Shown here piece by piece: positions 34,950-44,378 of a stretch of DNA of 52,514 bases. The notes below the pieces were generated by a model that saw only the letters and a list, made by a program, of their open reading frames with translations, was not told where the DNA came from and ran no database searches. The stretch spans positions 1 to 52,514 of the forward strand of contig DELD01000010.1 in NCBI GenBank assembly GCA_002354205.1. Direction: 5' to 3'. This stretch comes from Micavibrio sp. UBA2705 (GTDB lineage: Bacteria > Pseudomonadota > Alphaproteobacteria > Micavibrionales > Micavibrionaceae). The translations under genes and the position numbers were made by a program. Positions within the stretch are counted from its first letter, which is position 1; every line of letters starts with the position of its first letter.

Positions 34950-35357
34950 ATGGCAAGACGCGTATATATCCCAGCTAATAACAAGAATAACAAAAAACAG
35001 ACAGATGAGCGCACTGAAGAGCAGGGCGCAGAAGGTAAATGTCCAGAAGATAAAACCGCAGCCAAGCCGAGAAGACAAACGGCCGCCGTCCGCGCCGCCG
35101 CTATCGCCATGGTAAAACGCACACGCCAGAACATTGACCCTAAAATATTAGATGTTGCGCGCAAAGCGCTGCCAGAACATGAAGATGATGTAAATAAGCT
35201 GTTTTTCGGTGAAAAAAACCTGATTGAAGAAGAAATCGTCCCAATTGACCGCAAAAAGAACCTCGAAACGCTGTTCTCTTTCCTTGAAAGCGACAAAATA
35301 AGCGATGTTATGCGCCAAAAAATCGCATCAGCGATGAAAGAAGCCGCGCTTCAATAA
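34950..35357 (+). CDS. Unknown charged protein, 135 residues
   Basis: No family recognised. The first 50 residues are very polar and basic/acidic mixed (NNKNNKKQTDERTEEQ), followed by helices: AAAIAMVKRTRQNI (about 47-62), DEDDVNKLF-like acidic stretch, and a C-terminal helix with SFLESDKISDVMRQKIASAM. No signal peptide or membrane segment. It starts 89 bases from waaA and converges on the next gene with only two bases between stops. Frame use and length make it likely real. Confidence 0.65.
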   Translation: MARRVYIPANNKNNKKQTDERTEEQGAEGKCPEDKTAAKPRRQTAAVRAAAIAMVKRTRQNIDPKILDVARKALPEHEDDVNKLFFGEKNLIEEEIVPIDRKKNLETLFSFLESDKISDVMRQKIASAMKEAALQ

Positions 35358-35359
35358 AT

Positions 35360-36004
35360 TTACCCATGAAGTATTAATGCTAAACCTTTTGGTTTTTCTG
35401 GCGCTAGATATTCTGGGTGGCGGCTAATTTTTGCTGCGTAAGATTCCGCAAAAATAGGGTAGAGCGCATCATAATCATCTTCAGAGAAAACTGAATTATG
35501 TACCGGTGCATTTTTTATTTCATCCATCGTACGGTAGCCGCTTTTAGCCTGTCCTGTAAATTCTAAAGACGCAGCGCCTAAAAAGGCTTTATCGCACCAT
35601 TCACTGAGCGTATATGGGTGGCGTTTATCAGCAAGACGTTTTACATCACCGTCAAAATCAAGGTGAACTAAAGTGAAGCGCAATACATCTTCTTTAATGT
35701 TATAAAGCTGCTTGTTGCTGTAACCTAGTGTTTTTAATTCCAGCAAAGCTTTGCGCAGTGAACGCGGATGTTCATGTTCAATCTTGGCGCTGGTATTAAA
35801 TTCTAACGTCAGGCTGCGTTTTAGGTTTTGTAAGTAGCCTTTAAACCCGTTTTTATAGCTTGTCTCTGCTTTGTGTGTTGATGTGAATAAGCTGCGTGCC
35901 CATTTCGACACAGCGTTTTGGTTATCAAGTGCACCCGCTGTAATACGGTCATCTGTTTGAAATAATATACCAATTAATTGATCGGCTGTTAATTTGTGCG
36001 TCAT
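35360..36004 (-). CDS. Unknown soluble protein, 214 residues
   Basis: No family recognised. A predicted all-helical, soluble protein with no signal peptide; it contains many Lys, Leu and Tyr. Segments such as LRKALLELKTLGYSNKQLYNIKED look like helix-turn-helix pairs, but I cannot claim DNA binding. It ends two bases from the convergent gene on the other strand and is 63 bases downstream of the cysteine synthase gene, with which it might be co-transcribed. Confidence 0.65.
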   Translation of the reverse strand: MTHKLTADQLIGILFQTDDRITAGALDNQNAVSKWARSLFTSTHKAETSYKNGFKGYLQNLKRSLTLEFNTSAKIEHEHPRSLRKALLELKTLGYSNKQLYNIKEDVLRFTLVHLDFDGDVKRLADKRHPYTLSEWCDKAFLGAASLEFTGQAKSGYRTMDEIKNAPVHNSVFSEDDYDALYPIFAESYAAKISRHPEYLAPEKPKGLALILHG

Positions 36005-36067
36005 TGGTTTTATACTCCGTTGAGATTTCAGCGGAGTATAAGCAGGTTTGTGCGTTATGTCAAGTCA

Positions 36068-37003
36068 CTAGACCCTTGCTTTGTTCCCTTTGCGCTGTGC
36101 GTAAAGGGATAAATATTTCTCCCCGCGGTCACAAAGGAAGGTGAGCACAGTTTTCACCTCAGGGTGGCGGCGCTTGATTTCTAATGCGGCAAGATAGTTT
36201 GCACCGCTGCTAGGCCCTACCATCAGGCCACGTTCAGTCCCAAAACTAATCGCGGTTTCGATGGCTTGCTCGCTATCGATATTGATAATTTCATCAACCA
36301 TATGCTTGTGCCGTCCGTAAATGGTAGGGATGAAGCCGTCCGAAATGCCTTCGATATTGTGGCAAGCGGTGATGCAGCATTCAATTGTCCGCGACTCGCT
36401 GGGTTCCATTGCAAATATTTTTAGCTCTGGATTATGCCACTCTTTTAGTGCCATTGCGTTACCAATAAGCGTACCGCCTGTGCCAACGCCCTGCACAATC
36501 GCGTCTATCTTGATGTCTTTTTCGTCGAGTTGGCCAATGATTTCTTTGCCGAGCCAGTTCTTGTTTTCTTCAACGTTTAATTCATTGTCGAATTGCTGTG
36601 GGCAGAAATAACCGTCTTGCTTGCCAAGTTCAATGGCCTGTGCGCGTGCTTCATTGACATGGAAGTCACCCACAAGGCGTAGCTCCGCGCCATAAAGCAG
36701 CGATATGTTGCTGCGCTCATGGGTATAACCATTAGGCATCAAAACAATCATTTTGTACCCCTTAGCCGCGGCTATCATCGATAAGGCGTTACCCGTATTA
36801 CCGCTCGTGGATTCGACAATTGTGTCACCAGGCTTTAACAGGCCGCTTTTTTCCGCTTGCTCAATAATATACAGCGCCATACGGTCTTTGACCGAGCCGC
36901 TTGGGTTTAAAAATTCTGCCTTTGCATATATGCCGCTTTCAAGATCGATAAGTGGCGTATTGCCCACTGCGTTTAGCGTGTTCTTTAAATATACGTTTTC
37001 CAT
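36068..37003 (-). CDS. Cysteine synthase family protein (PLP, fold type II)
   Basis: PLP-dependent beta-replacement enzyme, probably O-acetylserine sulfhydrylase. The Schiff-base lysine is K39 in NPSGSVKDR, the phosphate loop is STSGNTG (65-71), and the glycine loop GVGTGGTLIG is at about 174-183. The substrate-loop region reads MPNGYTHERSN where CysK usually has MPxTMSxER, so it may belong to a cystathionine-beta-synthase-like or CysM-like branch. I therefore give no symbol. Length 311 is normal. Confidence 0.88.
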   Translation of the reverse strand: MENVYLKNTLNAVGNTPLIDLESGIYAKAEFLNPSGSVKDRMALYIIEQAEKSGLLKPGDTIVESTSGNTGNALSMIAAAKGYKMIVLMPNGYTHERSNISLLYGAELRLVGDFHVNEARAQAIELGKQDGYFCPQQFDNELNVEENKNWLGKEIIGQLDEKDIKIDAIVQGVGTGGTLIGNAMALKEWHNPELKIFAMEPSESRTIECCITACHNIEGISDGFIPTIYGRHKHMVDEIINIDSEQAIETAISFGTERGLMVGPSSGANYLAALEIKRRHPEVKTVLTFLCDRGEKYLSLYAQRKGNKARV

Positions 37004-37077
37004 GCGTAGAGAATATCACGAGATTTTAACAAGGTCATGATGCGCTGCGGTAAAATAAGGCGATTTTTTTAGCTGGC

Positions 37078-39813
37078 TTACGCTGCGGCGCTGCGCTTTG
37101 ATTTTAAATGATAAATCATCTCTAATGCTTCGCGTGGGCTCAGGCTGTCAGGATCAATATCATCAAGCGCGGTTAATAGCTCGGCATGTATTGATGCGTC
37201 AATCATTTCAGCGGGCATAGCTTCGCTGCTGCTGCTTTGCGGCATGAATAGTGGCAAATCATTGGTCAGTGCCGATAATGTGCCGGTTTGATCGCTTTGC
37301 TCAAGGTTGTCTAACACTTCGCGCGCGCGCGCGATCACAGCCTTAGGCAGGCCTGCGATTTTTGCGACGTGAATACCGTAAGAACGATCCGCCGCGCCTT
37401 GAATAACTTCATGGAGGAAGACAATATCGCCTTTCCATTCTTTTACGGCCATTGAATAACAGCGCATATAAGGTAGTGATGCCTGTAAATGGGTAAGTTC
37501 ATGGTAGTGCGTGGCGAATAATGCGCGGCATTTATTCACCTCATGGAGGTGCTCGACGCAGGCCCATGCGATGGATAGGCCGTCAAACGTTGCTGTGCCC
37601 CGACCAATTTCATCAAGAATCACTAATGATTTATTGGTGGCTTGGTTCAAAATCGCTGCGGTTTCGACCATCTCAACCATAAATGTCGAGCGTCCGCGTG
37701 CGAGGTCATCCGCTGCGCCAACGCGGCTAAATACTTTATCGACAAGGCCAATTTGCGCACTTTGCGCAGGGACGTATAATCCAGCTTGCGCCATAATCGC
37801 GATTAATGCGTTTTGGCGTAAGAATGTCGATTTACCTGCCATGTTTGGGCCTGTTAGTAGCCACAAACTGTTGTCATTATCTAAATTACAGTCGTTACGA
37901 ATAAATTCTTTGCCCTCATTGCGCTTTAACGCGTCTTCAACAACTGGGTGACGCGCGCCGACAAGCTCAAAGCGTGTGTCGTCTGTAATTTCTGGGCGGG
38001 TATAATTGTTATCCAAAGCAAGCCGCGCGGATGATGAGGCAACATCTAACGCGGCGAGGGCGTAGGCAATGTCTTGAATATTTTTCGCATTTTGTGTGAC
38101 ATCAGCGATGAGTTGATCAAATAATTCGACTTCTAAAGCTTGCAGTTTTTCGCTTGCGCTAGATATATCGCGCTCAAGTTCTGAAAGCTCCACCGACGTA
38201 AAGCGCACGGCGCTTGCCATTGTTTGGCGGTGGATGAAGCCGATTGTATTTTTGCTGTCATCATTGCTCGGCATTAATGGTTTTGCACGCTTAGACGGCA
38301 CTTCAATAAAGTAACCCAACACATTGTTGTAATTTATTTTAAGGCTGTCGATGTTTGTTTTTTGTGCGTAATTAGCCTGCAGTTCAGCAATCAATTTTTT
38401 GCTGTTGGTTTTAAGCTGCCTGAGCTGGTCTATCTTGGCTGAATAGCCGTCTTTGATAAAGCCGCCATCACGAGCGAATAATGGTGCGCTATCATTGAGC
38501 GCCGCATTAAGCTTTTTTTTCAGCTGTTTAGCGTGGGTGTTTAAAGTGTTGCTAGCGCTAATGGCGCTTAGTGATTGTATATTCGCAATAAGCTGCTGTA
38601 ACATCTCTGCGCGGCCTAAGCCTTCACGGATCATGATCAGGTCTTTCGGACCGCCGCGCCCGATGGTGATGCGTGACAAAGCGCGCTCAATATCCGGCAC
38701 TGTTTTGATCAGTGTTTCCGTTTCGTCTAATAGGCGCATGTCTTTGTAGAAGGCATCTATTTCATTATAGCGCTGTTCTATAATCTCTTTGCTATATAAC
38801 GGCGCTGAAAGGCGCTTTTGTAATAACCTGCCGCCAAGTGGGCTTTTGGTTTTGTCCAATATGCTGATAAGTGCGCCTTTGCGCGTGCCGTTTAAGGTGC
38901 GCAGTATTTCTAAATTCTGGCGGGTTGCCGCGTCAATTTCCATCACATCATGACTGGCAATTTCTATTGGTGGGCGAATATAAGGCAAATTGCCTTTTTG
39001 TGTGCGGATAATATAATCAAGTACAGCGCCAGATGCCGCAATTTGCGGACGGCTGAAATCGCCAAAGCTATCCAGAGAGTCAACTTCAAAGCTATCTTCT
39101 AATTTCTTCTTTGCGTTTTCGGCATTAAAGAATGTTGGGCTTTGCGGCGTAATAACGTCCTTAAAGGGCGCAAAACGTTCAAATAAGCTTGGTTCATGGA
39201 TTAATTTGTCAGAGATCAGTAGTTCTTTGCAGTCAATACGGGCAAGGGCTGCGAAAATTTCTGTGCAATTGCCTTTTTGCGTCCAAAACTCCCCTGTAGA
39301 GAGCTCTAGCCATGAAAGGGCGTATTCGTCTCTAATTTCACAAAGCGCGGCAATGTAATTGCTTTCTTTGGCGCTAAGTAAGTGGTCTTCGGTGAGCGTG
39401 CCTTGGGTGACTATGCGCGATACTTCGCGGTTGACGAGGGCTTTTGCTGCGGGCAAGCCATTTGCTTTTGCGCGCGCCTTTGCTTGGTCGGGCGTTTCTG
39501 TTTGCTCACAGATCGCGACTTTATAACCCGCGCGGATGAGTTTCGCCAAATAAGGTTCGTAAGAATGAAATGGTACGCCGCACATGGCAATATCATCACC
39601 ATTGCTTTTTCCGCGCTTGGTAAGGGTAATGTCAAGCACGGCGGCTGCGGTGATCGCATCATCATAAAACATTTCATAGAAATCACCCATGCGGTAAAAC
39701 AGCAAGCATTGTGGGTGCGCTTGTTTTATCATGTGGAATTGCGCCATCATTGGCGTGTGTCCACTGGCCATTAGTTCATCCAATTGGTCTTGTTTTGCTG
39801 CATGTGTGTTCAT
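37078..39813 (-). CDS. mutS: DNA mismatch repair protein MutS
   Basis: Recognises base mismatches and starts repair with MutL. The mismatch-reading Phe-X-Glu is in GDFYEMFYDDA (about residues 43-53). The ATPase holds Walker A GPNMAGKSTFLRQ (about 650) and Walker B VILDEIGRGTATFDGLS. Clamp and lever domains lie between, and the C-terminal dimerisation helices are present. Length 911 is full. The start MNTHAAKQDQL has no strong ribosome site. It diverges from the exported unknown gene. Confidence 0.97.
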   Translation of the reverse strand: MNTHAAKQDQLDELMASGHTPMMAQFHMIKQAHPQCLLFYRMGDFYEMFYDDAITAAAVLDITLTKRGKSNGDDIAMCGVPFHSYEPYLAKLIRAGYKVAICEQTETPDQAKARAKANGLPAAKALVNREVSRIVTQGTLTEDHLLSAKESNYIAALCEIRDEYALSWLELSTGEFWTQKGNCTEIFAALARIDCKELLISDKLIHEPSLFERFAPFKDVITPQSPTFFNAENAKKKLEDSFEVDSLDSFGDFSRPQIAASGAVLDYIIRTQKGNLPYIRPPIEIASHDVMEIDAATRQNLEILRTLNGTRKGALISILDKTKSPLGGRLLQKRLSAPLYSKEIIEQRYNEIDAFYKDMRLLDETETLIKTVPDIERALSRITIGRGGPKDLIMIREGLGRAEMLQQLIANIQSLSAISASNTLNTHAKQLKKKLNAALNDSAPLFARDGGFIKDGYSAKIDQLRQLKTNSKKLIAELQANYAQKTNIDSLKINYNNVLGYFIEVPSKRAKPLMPSNDDSKNTIGFIHRQTMASAVRFTSVELSELERDISSASEKLQALEVELFDQLIADVTQNAKNIQDIAYALAALDVASSSARLALDNNYTRPEITDDTRFELVGARHPVVEDALKRNEGKEFIRNDCNLDNDNSLWLLTGPNMAGKSTFLRQNALIAIMAQAGLYVPAQSAQIGLVDKVFSRVGAADDLARGRSTFMVEMVETAAILNQATNKSLVILDEIGRGTATFDGLSIAWACVEHLHEVNKCRALFATHYHELTHLQASLPYMRCYSMAVKEWKGDIVFLHEVIQGAADRSYGIHVAKIAGLPKAVIARAREVLDNLEQSDQTGTLSALTNDLPLFMPQSSSSEAMPAEMIDASIHAELLTALDDIDPDSLSPREALEMIYHLKSKRSAAA

Positions 39814-39918
39814 GAATCCAGTTTTAGCGCGTTTTTTTTAAATCGCTTAGTATTTTCAACTATGTTATGCTTATTAACTGTGATTATTTTTGTTTCTAAC
39901 TGATAATGGTGCCTTTTT

Positions 39919-40758
39919 ATGACACGCTTTAAGTTTATTTTCTTTGCCTTGGTCGGTTTGTTTTTCCTTTCTCTGTTCGCGCAGCAAGGAGTCGCGCAAA
40001 GTAGCTTTAATACACATGACACTCATAAAAAAGCTGAGCGTTCGCTGTATTTAGAGCAAGCTTACGAACATTTCAAAGTCCGTAATAGCCGCATAACCCA
40101 CATATCAAAACGCGGCGTTGAACTTTATATCAAAAATGATTTTATAAACCGTGCTTATGAATTTTTACGTGAGCGTGGGAAAGACGTGAATATCGGGGAT
40201 ATTAATGCGGTCATTGTTGAGCTGAAAGATAATAAAAACTTAGTGCATTTTTTAGGTCAAGACGTTACAGGCGGCATTAAAGGCATTTTTGGCGTTGAGT
40301 TTAAAGGCAAAAAGCCTGTCTATGTGCATTTCCCAAAAGTAGCAGATAATTTAAAGGAAATGTATGATGTTTATACCTTAGCACAAAAATCTGTCAAAGG
40401 GTCGTGTCAGCTAGACTACAATATTATCGTTATTAAGGAGCGTGATGAATTCCTTGTTTATAATGTCGTCGCAGAGCCGCATACAAAGAGCGTTATTATG
40501 GGCGGGCATTTTCTGCTGCGTATAAATGAAGAAGACGAAAAATGGATCATTTCAGAGTACCGACCTTTTGATACGCTTTGCGTGCCTGTAAATAAACGTT
40601 TGAGAGATGAAGAAGGGCGCATTGCTGTTAATTATGGTGCGCTGCCTCACGAGATACATGCCTTTTTATCCCTGCAATATGAACAGCCTTTGCTGATTAA
40701 TACCGGTACGGATAAATGGGATGTCAGCATGGGGCTTATTACACGAGCGACCGAATAA
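39919..40758 (+). CDS. Exported protein of unknown function, 279 residues
   Basis: A clear signal peptide (FFALVGLFFLSLFAQQGVAQS, cleavage near residue 26) indicates periplasmic location. The mature part has mixed alpha/beta character, with many Lys, Asp and Val. One cysteine pair (in KGSCQLDY and FDTLCVPV) could form a disulfide. No family recognised. It is alone between mutS (divergent) and a terminator. Confidence 0.75.
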   Translation: MTRFKFIFFALVGLFFLSLFAQQGVAQSSFNTHDTHKKAERSLYLEQAYEHFKVRNSRITHISKRGVELYIKNDFINRAYEFLRERGKDVNIGDINAVIVELKDNKNLVHFLGQDVTGGIKGIFGVEFKGKKPVYVHFPKVADNLKEMYDVYTLAQKSVKGSCQLDYNIIVIKERDEFLVYNVVAEPHTKSVIMGGHFLLRINEEDEKWIISEYRPFDTLCVPVNKRLRDEEGRIAVNYGALPHEIHAFLSLQYEQPLLINTGTDKWDVSMGLITRATE

Positions 40759-40803
40759 GCTGGCGGTATAACGAATGTCGCGCCAATATCTGGTGTAAAG
40801 AAA

Positions 40804-40829
40804 AGCAGCCCAGTTAAAGGCTGCTTTTT
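40804..40829. terminator. Bidirectional terminator between the exported unknown gene and dut
   Basis: AGCAGCC (40804-40810) pairs with GGCTGCT (40819-40825) around eight bases; TTTTT follows on the plus strand and TTTTCTTT on the minus strand. Confidence 0.85.
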
Positions 40830-40856
40830 GTGTTTATGAGGTTGTTTATATCGCGC

Positions 40857-41357
40857 TTATTGATGCTGCGTACCCGTTGAACCAAAACCGCCGCTGCCGC
40901 GTTCAGTTTCGTCTAACTCTTTGACAACGCGCCAGCTCACATTGGCGTGACGTGCGATAACCATTTGTGCGATACGCATGCCGCGCTCAATGGTGAAATC
41001 TTCTTGTCCCAAATTAACGATCAAAACTTTAATTTCGCCGCGATAATCTGCGTCAATAGTGCCGGGGCTGTTCAATACGGTAACGCCATGCTTCATAGCA
41101 AGGCCTGAGCGTGGGCGGATTTGCGCTTCGTAGCCTGTCGGTAGCGCAATAGTAAGTCCCGTTGGTACAAGGGCACGCTCACCAGGGGCAAGCTCCAATG
41201 CTTCTTCAAGCGCAGCGGATAAATCCATGCCTGCGGATTGGTCAGTTGCGTATGTTGGCAAGTTTAAGCCAACGGCATGTTCATGCGGTTTTAATGCAAT
41301 TTCCACGCTTTCTAAATCGCTGTGTACTTCTAGCTTAACAGAGCTTTGTTCACTCAT
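40857..41357 (-). CDS. dut: dUTP diphosphatase
   Basis: Hydrolyses dUTP to keep uracil out of DNA and supplies dUMP. All five trimeric dUTPase motifs are readable: AGMDLSAAL, RSGLAMKHGV, NSPGTIDADYRGEIKV, ERGMRIAQMVIA and RGSGGFGSTG. Length 166 includes a 15-residue N-terminal extension. The start codon directly follows the coaBC stop, so the pair is coupled, a common dfp-dut arrangement. Confidence 0.96.
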   Translation of the reverse strand: MSEQSSVKLEVHSDLESVEIALKPHEHAVGLNLPTYATDQSAGMDLSAALEEALELAPGERALVPTGLTIALPTGYEAQIRPRSGLAMKHGVTVLNSPGTIDADYRGEIKVLIVNLGQEDFTIERGMRIAQMVIARHANVSWRVVKELDETERGSGGFGSTGTQHQ

Positions 41358-42683
41358 TTAAATGGCCTCTAATTTTGTTGTGATGGGGGAAGTATGGTTT
41401 AAGGGCGCAGCCTTTTCAAGCTGTTGAATTATTTTGCGCACAAGCATATCGGCAACGCCGTGCTTACTTTGTTTATCCCATGGTTCGCAATGCGGCGCTG
41501 TTTGCGCTTCATTTTTAGCTGCGCTGACATATAATATTTTATTTTCATCAGCGCCAAATACGGTGTCAGCATCCGTAATATGGTTGGCGAGCAAGGCATC
41601 ACAACCTTTACGTAAAAGTTTTTGCTGAGCGTTTTCACTGACGTTATCAGTCTCAGCGGCGAAACCCGCTACGAAAGCGGGGCGCTTGTTTGGGTGGGTA
41701 GATATATATTTGAGAATATCTTGGTTCTCGGTAAATGTGAGCGCAGGGCCTTCTGGGCCTTCCTGCTTTTTAATTTTCGTATTGGATTGATTATCAACGC
41801 GCCAGTCAGCGACAGCCGCGCAGCAAATGGCAATGTCACAAGGCAGGGCGCTATCGGCGGCCTTGTACATTTCTTCGGCGCTTTCAACGTGGAGTGTTTT
41901 AACGTTATGCGGCGCGTCTAATGCGGTGGGGCCTGAAATCAGCGTGACTTTGGCGCCTTGACGGGCAAGGGCTCCTGCAATGGCGTAGCCCTGTTTACCT
42001 GATGAGCGGTTGCCAATAAAGCGTATTGGATCAATGCGTTCATATGTTGGGCCTGCCGTCACAATGGCGTGCTTGCCAGATAGTGGGAGCGTGCGCTGTG
42101 AAAGGCTAAGCTTATTGATGATGCTATGATAGATGGCCTCAATATCGGGCAGGCGGCCTTTGCCGACTTCACCGCAGGCAACTTCGCCGCTATCGGGCTC
42201 TATCACCTCAATACCGCGCTTGCGTAAGGTTCTAATATTATCCTGCGTCGCCGCGTTCGCCCACATTTGAGGGTTCATCGCGGGGTAGAACTGAACATCT
42301 TTATCGGCGGCAAGTAAAACGGCGCTTGCAAGATCATCGGCCATGCCATGCGTGGTGCGTGCAATCATATTGGCGCTTGCAGGAATAACAGCAATAAGGT
42401 CAGCGTCGCGTGATAGGCGAATATGTCCCATTTCTTGCTCGTCTTTTAATGAAAATAGATCGGTATAGACAGCTTCTCCGCTTAAAGCGCTGACGCTTAA
42501 TGGCGTTATGAACTCTGCTCCGCCTTTGGTTAATATAGCGGGTGTTCTTATGCCTGCTTTTTTTAACATCCGCATAAGGTCTAATGCTTTATATGCAGAA
42601 ACGCCGCCTGATATAATAATCAGGACGCTAGGGGCGTGAACATCACCTAAGCGGTTATTTGTTGAGGTAGATTCTTTTGTCAT
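41358..42683 (-). CDS. coaBC: Bifunctional phosphopantothenoylcysteine decarboxylase/synthetase CoaBC
   Basis: Two steps of coenzyme A synthesis. The CoaC flavoprotein half (1-205) has ISGGVSAYKALDLM, ARTTHGMADDLASAVLLA and the PAMNPQMW substrate motif. The CoaB half (about 210-420) begins AIVTAGPTYERIDPIRFIGNRSSGKQG and includes CCAAVADWRV with the NTKIKK loop. A 20-residue N-terminal extension overlaps the small upstream gene by 29 bases; no in-frame ATG gives a shorter CoaC without loss of the flavin motif. Confidence 0.95.
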   Translation of the reverse strand: MTKESTSTNNRLGDVHAPSVLIIISGGVSAYKALDLMRMLKKAGIRTPAILTKGGAEFITPLSVSALSGEAVYTDLFSLKDEQEMGHIRLSRDADLIAVIPASANMIARTTHGMADDLASAVLLAADKDVQFYPAMNPQMWANAATQDNIRTLRKRGIEVIEPDSGEVACGEVGKGRLPDIEAIYHSIINKLSLSQRTLPLSGKHAIVTAGPTYERIDPIRFIGNRSSGKQGYAIAGALARQGAKVTLISGPTALDAPHNVKTLHVESAEEMYKAADSALPCDIAICCAAVADWRVDNQSNTKIKKQEGPEGPALTFTENQDILKYISTHPNKRPAFVAGFAAETDNVSENAQQKLLRKGCDALLANHITDADTVFGADENKILYVSAAKNEAQTAPHCEPWDKQSKHGVADMLVRKIIQQLEKAAPLNHTSPITTKLEAI

Positions 42684-42888
42684 CGAGTTTGTTTAAAGCC
42701 TGCTGATATGTTTCCATCTCAGAGTTGTAGCTTATACCTGCCGCAGGATCAAGGGCATCAAGGCTTTCTGCGCTCGTAAGGGGCGTATTAACACCAACGC
42801 GCGCGTTTTTGTACTGCGTTTCGTGCATAAGAGCGCCAAAACCAAGCATTAATACTAAGACGCTTAATAAGACATATATTTGTTGCAT
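42655..42888 (-). CDS. Small membrane-anchored protein upstream of coaBC, 77 residues
   Basis: No family recognised. One N-terminal hydrophobic helix (residues 3-21, IYVLLSVLVLMLGFGALM) followed by a polar tail of about 55 residues, so probably a single-pass inner-membrane protein with the tail outside or a signal anchor. An AGGA ribosome site 8 bases before the ATG supports translation. It overlaps coaBC by 29 bases in another frame, suggesting coupling. Confidence 0.6.
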   Translation of the reverse strand: MQQIYVLLSVLVLMLGFGALMHETQYKNARVGVNTPLTSAESLDALDPAAGISYNSEMETYQQALNKLDDKRIYLNK

Positions 42889-42920
42889 TTATTATCCTAA
42901 TCACACTATCAGTACGTTTC

Positions 42921-42936
42921 TATATAACGTTATATA
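42921..42936. promoter_or_regulatory. 16-base perfect palindrome upstream of the coaBC-dut unit
   Basis: TATATAACGTTATATA is identical to its reverse complement and lies about 35 bases before the start of the 77-residue gene. A related half-like TATATAACATTA follows at about 42940-42951. It could be an operator, but the DNA around it is very AT-rich, which raises the chance of accidental symmetry. The rest of the 157-base gap to ubiE holds nothing else that I can name. Confidence 0.3.
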
Positions 42937-43045
42937 TTTATATAACATTAGACATATAAAATCAAGCTGTATCTAATCTAGCAAATAGATTTAAATTTGT
43001 CACTTCATTTATTTGTAAGTTTTATCAAGGTGTAATTGAGATAAA

Positions 43046-43813
43046 CTAAAGTTTCCATCCCCAATGCATCGCAGCAATACCGCAGCTTAGATTTTTATAG
43101 CCCGCTTGGTCGAACCCAGCGTCTTGGATTCGTTTGACCAACGCGTCTTGCTTTGGAAATTTTCGGATGCTCTCAACCAAGTATTGATAACTCTGCGCAT
43201 CTTTTGCCACAATTTCACCCATCTTGGGAATCACATTATATGAATAGCTGTCATATAGTTTTTGCATGGCAGGATCAGGGAGGTGAGAGAACTCTAAACA
43301 AAAGAAGCGTCCACCGGGTTTTAACACGCGATGCGCTTCTTTTAAGGCCTTGTCAATATGGGTAACGTTACGCAGACCAAAGGCGATTGTATAAACGTCT
43401 TTTGAGTTACTTGGCAGGGGCAGGGATTCCGCATTGCCGGTGACCCATTTCATACCATTTATGTAGCCTTTATCAATTGATAAATCGCGCCCAACACTCA
43501 GCATTGAGGTGTTGATGTCGCAAACGGTAATGTCAGGATTTTTGTTGGTTTTTTTATAGATACGAAACGCGATATCGCCCGTGCCGCCTGCAACGTCAAG
43601 ATAACTTAGCCCAGCTTTTGGGTTGATCATGCCAACAAAACGGTCTTTCCACATGCGGTGGATACCCATCGACATAACGTCATTCATAATATTGTAATTA
43701 TCGGCGACGCTATGAAATACGCCCAAGACTTTTTCGGTTTTTTCTTTGGGAGAAACGGATGTCTCGCCAAACCAAGTGCTTTCGGGGTTTTCAGTGTTGT
43801 TTGTATCGCTCAT
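43046..43813 (-). CDS. ubiE: Ubiquinone/menaquinone C-methyltransferase
   Basis: SAM-dependent C-methylation in quinone biosynthesis. The SAM motif is YLDVAGGTGDIAFRI (about 72-86); FHSVADNYNIMNDVMSMGIHRMWK and FGLRNVTHIDKALKEAHRVLKPGGRF are UbiE signatures. Length 255 is normal. The last gene before an AT-rich gap. Confidence 0.96.
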   Translation of the reverse strand: MSDTNNTENPESTWFGETSVSPKEKTEKVLGVFHSVADNYNIMNDVMSMGIHRMWKDRFVGMINPKAGLSYLDVAGGTGDIAFRIYKKTNKNPDITVCDINTSMLSVGRDLSIDKGYINGMKWVTGNAESLPLPSNSKDVYTIAFGLRNVTHIDKALKEAHRVLKPGGRFFCLEFSHLPDPAMQKLYDSYSYNVIPKMGEIVAKDAQSYQYLVESIRKFPKQDALVKRIQDAGFDQAGYKNLSCGIAAMHWGWKL

Positions 43814-43868
43814 TATGCTTCACGGTCAATTTGTTATGTTTCAAATTTAAGTGTTAAGCAGTTGACGG

Positions 43869-44378
43869 CTATTTGACAAGCCTTAAACTTGGGCGCGCTT
43901 CATCCTTTTGTGTATGAAACTCAACATCAGACCAACGCCCGCCAGCGCTGTTTAATGCGTTTATCATTTGAAAGATGCTTGGCGCTTGCAGATACTGACC
44001 CATGCTCGGGTTTTGCTCTTGATAAAAGCGATCCATGATAAGGACAGATTCTTTTCTGTGCGGGCAGTGGCGATAGGTAATTAAAGGCACGTTATATTCT
44101 TTGCGCAAAGCTGTATCAATGTAGCGACCATTAAAGACTACGTTTATGGGAGCTCTCACGCTATCATTAAGGATCATCGGTTCCAGCAGTGAACTTTTGG
44201 TGTTGCCGATAAGATGCGTTAAATATTCCGCCGCTATTTGTGGGCTAAAAGGCCTGATTAATATTTCTGCGCCAGCTTCTGTATCAACATTGATGAAAAT
44301 TTCTTTACTCAGTATTGTGCGGTCTGCAGCAGAGCCGTTAAATAATTCGGTTAGCAAATTTGCTGTAATTCTGTTCAT
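43869..44378 (-). CDS. Unknown soluble protein, 169 residues
   Basis: No family recognised. The predicted fold is mixed alpha/beta with no signal peptide. Distinct segments are INVVFNGRYIDTALRKEY and PLITYRHCPHRKESVLIMDRFYQ. It lies 55 bases upstream of ubiE on the same strand and could share a transcript. The 197 bases upstream hold the divergent promoters for this gene and murJ; I could not pick convincing boxes. Confidence 0.65.
   Translation of the reverse strand: MNRITANLLTELFNGSAADRTILSKEIFINVDTEAGAEILIRPFSPQIAAEYLTHLIGNTKSSLLEPMILNDSVRAPINVVFNGRYIDTALRKEYNVPLITYRHCPHRKESVLIMDRFYQEQNPSMGQYLQAPSIFQMINALNSAGGRWSDVEFHTQKDEARPSLRLVK

Noticed and set aside
37320..37335. GCGC-rich alternating run within mutS
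   Set aside because: Reflects Arg/Ala codons in the mutS C-terminal region; reading frame intact, no repeat unit elsewhere.
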